DNA of 64,000 bases from positions 248,001-312,000 of the forward strand of contig NZ_WTYQ01000001.1 of NCBI RefSeq assembly GCF_009828105.1, read 5' to 3'. Below are positions 60,602-64,000 of the stretch, in pieces. A program made the position numbers and the translations under genes. How positions within the stretch are numbered: the stretch's first letter is position 1; each line of letters starts with the position of its first letter. Origin of the DNA: Altericroceibacterium indicum. Its GTDB lineage: Bacteria > Pseudomonadota > Alphaproteobacteria > Sphingomonadales > Sphingomonadaceae. The notes below the pieces were generated by a model. That model had not been told where the DNA came from, made no database searches, and saw only the letters and a program-made list of their open reading frames with translations.

Positions 60602-62905
60602 ATGGCCAACCCCTTACCCGAAGCTAAACACTATGATGATGCCACAGGTGGTTGGGGGTCGTTAAAGGGGATTGGGCATATAGAGATGTCTGCGAAGAGC
60701 ACGCCTGATGCTGCTCTATCGTTGAAGGAATTGAACAAGCCGGGCGGTACGATGTGTTCGTCCTGTGCCTGGACCAAGCCGGAAGACCCTCATGCGTTTG
60801 AATTTTGCGAAAACGGCGCCAAGGCCACTTTGTGGGATCTGACAACGGCGCGCTGCACGCCTGAATTTTTTGCGGAACATTCCGTTTCTGAATTGCGGGG
60901 GTGGGGTGATTATGAGCTGGAAAAGCAGGGCCGTTTGACCGAGCCGCTGCGCTATAACCCCAAGACAGATCAATATGAGCAGGTGAGCTGGCAGGAGGCA
61001 TTTTCTGCCATTGGTGCGCAGTTGCGGGCGCTCGACCCCAAATCCGTGACTTTCTATGCCAGCGGTAAGGCAGCGCTGGAGCCGTCGTATCTCTATGCTC
61101 TGTTCGCCCGTGCTTATGGGCATAATAATCTGCCTGACAGTTCCAACATGTGCCATGAAACGACTTCCGTTGGCCTTAAAAAGGTGATCGGGACGCCGGT
61201 TGGGACCTGTCAGATGGAAGATTTTGAGCATGTCGATGCGATCTTCTATCTGGGGCAAAATCCGGGCACAAATAGCCCGCGTATCCTGCACCCGCTGCAA
61301 CAGGCGGTGAAACGTGGTTGCAAGATTGTTGTGTTCAATCCGCTCAAGGAAAAGGGGCTGATTGAATTCGTTAATCCGCAAGACCCGATTCAGATGACCA
61401 TCGGGAAGCCCACCAAGCTGGACCATCAATATTGTCAGGTCCGTTCGGGCGGCGACATTGCCGCTCTGATGGGCGTGTGCAAACGTGTGATAGAATTGGA
61501 TGAGGTTGCTAAAAAGGCCGGAGCCAAGCGGATTCTCGACAGCGATTTTATCGCCCAGCACACCCACGGGCTGGATGCATTCATCACCAAGCTGAATGCG
61601 ACCCAATGGAGCGAGCTGGAACAGGCCAGCGGTCTTTCCCAAGCGGAAATGGAAGCGGCCGGGGATGTCTATGTTGGGTCTGAAAATGTGATTGGCATTT
61701 ATGGCATGGGGCTCACCCAGCATGTGCACGGATCTCAGGCCATCGGAATGCTGGTCAATTTGCTGCTGCTGGGCGGCAATATGGGACGGCAGGGCGCAGG
61801 GTGCTCCCCCATTCGCGGGCATTCCAATGTGCAAGGGCAGCGTACAGTCGGCATCACTGAAAAAACCGCTCTGGCCCCGGTGGAGAAATATCAGGAGTTG
61901 TTCGGGGTGGAGACGCCCTCAGAAGATGGCAACACCACGGTAGATTTCCTTGAAGGTGTTCTGAATGGGTCGAGCAAGGGATTCATTGGCCTTGGTGGCA
62001 ACCTTGCCAAAGCGGTGCCCGACCATGAACGTGTTCATGCAGCCTGGGGCGATATGGAACTGACGGTTCATATTGCGACAAAGCTCAACACCACGCATCT
62101 CTTGCCCGGCAAAAGCAGTTGGATTCTTCCCTGTCTGGTGCGCGCAGAGCAGGATGAACAGGCCAGCGGCAATCAATGGGTCAGCGTGGAAGACAGTTTC
62201 AGCCATATTTATGGCAGTCGCGGCCATCGCACACCGGCTGGAGATAATATCAAAAGCGAGACCGCGATTGTCTGCGGGATAGCCGAAGCGACCCTTGGTT
62301 CTGCCAATCCCAGGCTGACATGGAGCGATTGGCTGGGTGATTATTCCAAGATCCGTGACCTGATCGCGGAAACATTCGTCGAAGAATTTCACGATATGAA
62401 CGCCCGGATGAACAAGCCCGGCGGTTTTTATCGCGGCAATGCGGCGCGTGAGCGGATTTGGAAAACCGATAGCGGGAAGGCTGAATTTACCGATCCCACG
62501 GTTCTCAACTCTTGCGGTATTGGCGATGCAGAAGGCAGATACCATCTGGCGACTTTGCGCTCAAACGATCAGTTCAATACCACGATTTATGGCCATTCTG
62601 ATCGGTTGCGTGGTCTGTCTGGCAGCCGCATGATCGTGCTGATGCGCCCCAGTGACATGGTTGCCGCAGGGCTTTCTGAAGATGATGAGATTACCCTCGT
62701 GACAGACCTTACGGGATCGGATCACGGTCAGGATACGATCCGCAGAGCGGTGAGCGGGTTGAAGCTGGTTCCGTATGATTTGCCGGTGGGAACATTGGCC
62801 GGCTATTTCCCGGAACTCAATCCGCTGGTGCCGCTCTGGTATCACGAAGAATTGTCACAAACGCCAGCCAGTAAAGGCGTTCCGGTGCGTATCGAACGCG
62901 GGTAA
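60602..62905 (+). CDS. YdeP/FdhF-like molybdopterin oxidoreductase
   Basis: A 767-residue molybdopterin-guanine-dinucleotide oxidoreductase. GGTMCSSCAWTKPEDPHAFE near residue 40 is typical of YdeP-type enzymes, which have a CxxC but no full 4Fe-4S set. LPDSSNMCHETTSVGLKKVI and IYGMGLTQHVHGSQAIGM are MoCo-binding segments, and a C-terminal cofactor-capping domain (LATLRSNDQFNTTIYGHSDR) follows. YdeP is linked to acid tolerance; the physiological substrate is unknown. Start chosen at ATG 60,602. Its link to the D-amino-acid genes is positional only. Confidence 0.9.
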   Translation: MANPLPEAKHYDDATGGWGSLKGIGHIEMSAKSTPDAALSLKELNKPGGTMCSSCAWTKPEDPHAFEFCENGAKATLWDLTTARCTPEFFAEHSVSELRGWGDYELEKQGRLTEPLRYNPKTDQYEQVSWQEAFSAIGAQLRALDPKSVTFYASGKAALEPSYLYALFARAYGHNNLPDSSNMCHETTSVGLKKVIGTPVGTCQMEDFEHVDAIFYLGQNPGTNSPRILHPLQQAVKRGCKIVVFNPLKEKGLIEFVNPQDPIQMTIGKPTKLDHQYCQVRSGGDIAALMGVCKRVIELDEVAKKAGAKRILDSDFIAQHTHGLDAFITKLNATQWSELEQASGLSQAEMEAAGDVYVGSENVIGIYGMGLTQHVHGSQAIGMLVNLLLLGGNMGRQGAGCSPIRGHSNVQGQRTVGITEKTALAPVEKYQELFGVETPSEDGNTTVDFLEGVLNGSSKGFIGLGGNLAKAVPDHERVHAAWGDMELTVHIATKLNTTHLLPGKSSWILPCLVRAEQDEQASGNQWVSVEDSFSHIYGSRGHRTPAGDNIKSETAIVCGIAEATLGSANPRLTWSDWLGDYSKIRDLIAETFVEEFHDMNARMNKPGGFYRGNAARERIWKTDSGKAEFTDPTVLNSCGIGDAEGRYHLATLRSNDQFNTTIYGHSDRLRGLSGSRMIVLMRPSDMVAAGLSEDDEITLVTDLTGSDHGQDTIRRAVSGLKLVPYDLPVGTLAGYFPELNPLVPLWYHEELSQTPASKGVPVRIERG

Positions 62906-62945
62906 GCGGGAAAGGAGAGCCATTGATGTGGCTCTCCATCCGCTT
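62904..62945. terminator. Bidirectional hairpin between convergent genes
   Basis: A perfect 9-bp stem GGAGAGCCA (62,914-62,922) and TGGCTCTCC (62,929-62,937) with a TTGATG loop is extended outward by AAGCGG (62,904-62,909) and CCGCTT (62,940-62,945). It sits exactly between the convergent molybdoenzyme and carboxypeptidase genes. Confidence 0.75.
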
Positions 62946-62962
62946 CTTCGGTGAGGTCTGGC

Positions 62963-64000
62963 CTAGCTGCCTTGCTGGTAGCTGGCCATAATATCGCGGC
63001 GCATGGCCGCGCCGCTGCTGGCACGTGCATAGAACATGTGGCCGCCATCATACATGTGGAGATTGACGCGGTTCTTGACCCCGAATGATGGCATTTGTGC
63101 AAGGATCAGGCGGGACGCGAAATAGGGGCAGGAAAGATCGTCCCAGCCGTGGACGATGTTGACCACCATTTTGGGGTCGATCGAAATAGCCTGGCGAAGA
63201 TCGCTCACCGGGGTGTCTGTATTATCCCGGTCCCAATCCTTGTTCACCTCATAAGACAGCGCGTTATAGCGTGCATCAATCTTCCAGCCGACCTGACGGG
63301 TGACGAAATCGACCATTGCAGAGGTGGTGGGGGCGATCAGGGTCGTCAGCAAGGGATCGCTATATCGTGGAGAGGAACTGGCAGGGAAGGGATCAAAAGC
63401 GGTGTAGTTGGAATCATAGACTGATCCGACAAGGCCCTGATCACGGCGGATTTCACGCAAATATGTGCCGATATCAACCCGCCCGTTCATCTTCTTGACG
63501 AGCGCCGGATCAAGGCCGGTCAGTTCCGCAACTTTGGCAGAAAGCCTTGCCGTAGCAGCCTTGTCCTGCGGGCCAGCCAGAAAATCCTCAACAAATTGCG
63601 TGCGGACGTAATTTTCAACCGGGCCCATGGTGCTGGCATCGAGCGGCTTGCCTTCGCGTTCGAAATGGCCCGCCGCCATAGCAGGCAAATTGATCATCCA
63701 GGGCAATGGCGAAAGCGCGTCATCATCCCCAATCGCAGGGGGGTCGAGATAGGGGGACACCATCGTGATGCCGGAAACGCCAACCCCCATTTCGGTCTGA
63801 AGATAATAGGCCAGACGCGGAACACGGTAACCGCCATAACTTTCGCCAACGAGATATTTGGGGCTGGTCAGCCGTTCATTCTTCACCAGCCAATCATACA
63901 TGATCCGGCTAAGGTAATGGATGTCCGTATCGGCTGTATAAAACGCCTTTTTGGTTTTCTCTTCATCTACCAGACTGCGCGAAAAACCAGTGCCGATGGG
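62963..64000 (-). CDS. S10 family serine carboxypeptidase (N-terminus outside window)
   Basis: The 345 visible residues hold the catalytic triad of a serine carboxypeptidase: the nucleophile in VGESYGGYRVPRLAYYL, the Asp region HGWDDLSCP and the His in YDGGHMFYA. Upstream residues PIGTGFSRS match the substrate-binding region of the family. Such bacterial S10 enzymes are exported and remove C-terminal residues from peptides, which suits the neighbouring peptide and D-amino-acid genes. The reading frame continues beyond base 64,000. About 500 residues are expected in total, so a third of the protein is not seen. Confidence 0.9.
   Translation of the reverse strand, partial: PIGTGFSRSLVDEEKTKKAFYTADTDIHYLSRIMYDWLVKNERLTSPKYLVGESYGGYRVPRLAYYLQTEMGVGVSGITMVSPYLDPPAIGDDDALSPLPWMINLPAMAAGHFEREGKPLDASTMGPVENYVRTQFVEDFLAGPQDKAATARLSAKVAELTGLDPALVKKMNGRVDIGTYLREIRRDQGLVGSVYDSNYTAFDPFPASSSPRYSDPLLTTLIAPTTSAMVDFVTRQVGWKIDARYNALSYEVNKDWDRDNTDTPVSDLRQAISIDPKMVVNIVHGWDDLSCPYFASRLILAQMPSFGVKNRVNLHMYDGGHMFYARASSGAAMRRDIMASYQQGS

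Noticed and set aside
1-64000. CRISPR arrays, rRNA genes or a replication origin
   Set aside because: No regularly spaced repeats, rRNA-like sequence, iterons or replication genes were seen on reading both strands.

Overview
The window is GC-rich alphaproteobacterial DNA, most likely from a Sphingomonadales member (Novosphingobium/Sphingobium/Sphingomonas type). The evidence is three large TonB-dependent receptors, dense CoA-ester catabolic operons, and a periplasmic oxidoreductase closely resembling Zymomonas glucose-fructose oxidoreductase. No rRNA, intact tRNA or CRISPR array is visible.

Region 1 (1-35,375) is one large catabolic locus in several operons. It encodes a LimB-like flavin monooxygenase and a flavin reductase, three hydrolases (alpha/beta, amidohydrolase, metallo-beta-lactamase), an acyl-CoA synthetase, two acyl-CoA dehydrogenases, three enoyl-CoA hydratases, a two-domain 3-hydroxyacyl-CoA dehydrogenase, SDR dehydrogenases, and a canonical thiolase. 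It also has a pair of SCP2-type thiolase-like proteins with a zinc-less DUF35 partner, a split biotin carboxylase with a pyruvate-carboxylase-type carboxyltransferase, CoA-transferases, ETF, a 2Fe-2S ferredoxin, an MFS carrier and a TonB receptor. A 15-bp palindrome, CCGA-N7-TCGG, lies immediately upstream of four operons, with weaker copies before others. I infer it is the operator of the resident TetR regulator (16,970-17,737), which would make the locus a single regulon. The most plausible reading is catabolism of a ketone or alicyclic/terpenoid-like compound by oxygenation, ring or ester hydrolysis, CoA activation, carboxylation and beta-oxidation. The substrate cannot be read from sequence. 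A RibBA homologue in which the catalytic residues of both domains are replaced sits in the regulon and is the most unusual gene.

Region 2 (about 35,400-45,900) is a decayed mobile region. It holds a lone family-1 glycosyltransferase, a ParD/zeta toxin-antitoxin pair with a palindromic operator, remnants of a TonB receptor and a ZIP transporter, and an excisionase-like gene. A 3' tRNA fragment (anticodon CAU) forms an attachment scar next to an N-terminally deleted tyrosine integrase. Beyond it are P2-like tail gene remnants with a BrnT/BrnA module between them, a frameshifted SMI1/KNR4 gene, and an AbiE module whose toxin gene carries an internal deletion.

Region 3 (about 45,900-64,000) looks lower in GC by eye. 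It begins with two Tat-exported proteins (glucose-fructose oxidoreductase-like and gluconolactonase) and an orphan Imm11 immunity gene, followed by two TonB receptors. A LysR regulator is divergent from the second receptor and precedes a D-amino-acid salvage cluster: exported serine beta-lactamase/D-peptidase, N-acyl-D-amino-acid deacylase, D-amino-acid dehydrogenase and a YdeP-like molybdoenzyme. A strong bidirectional hairpin then separates this from an S10 serine carboxypeptidase that runs off the window end.
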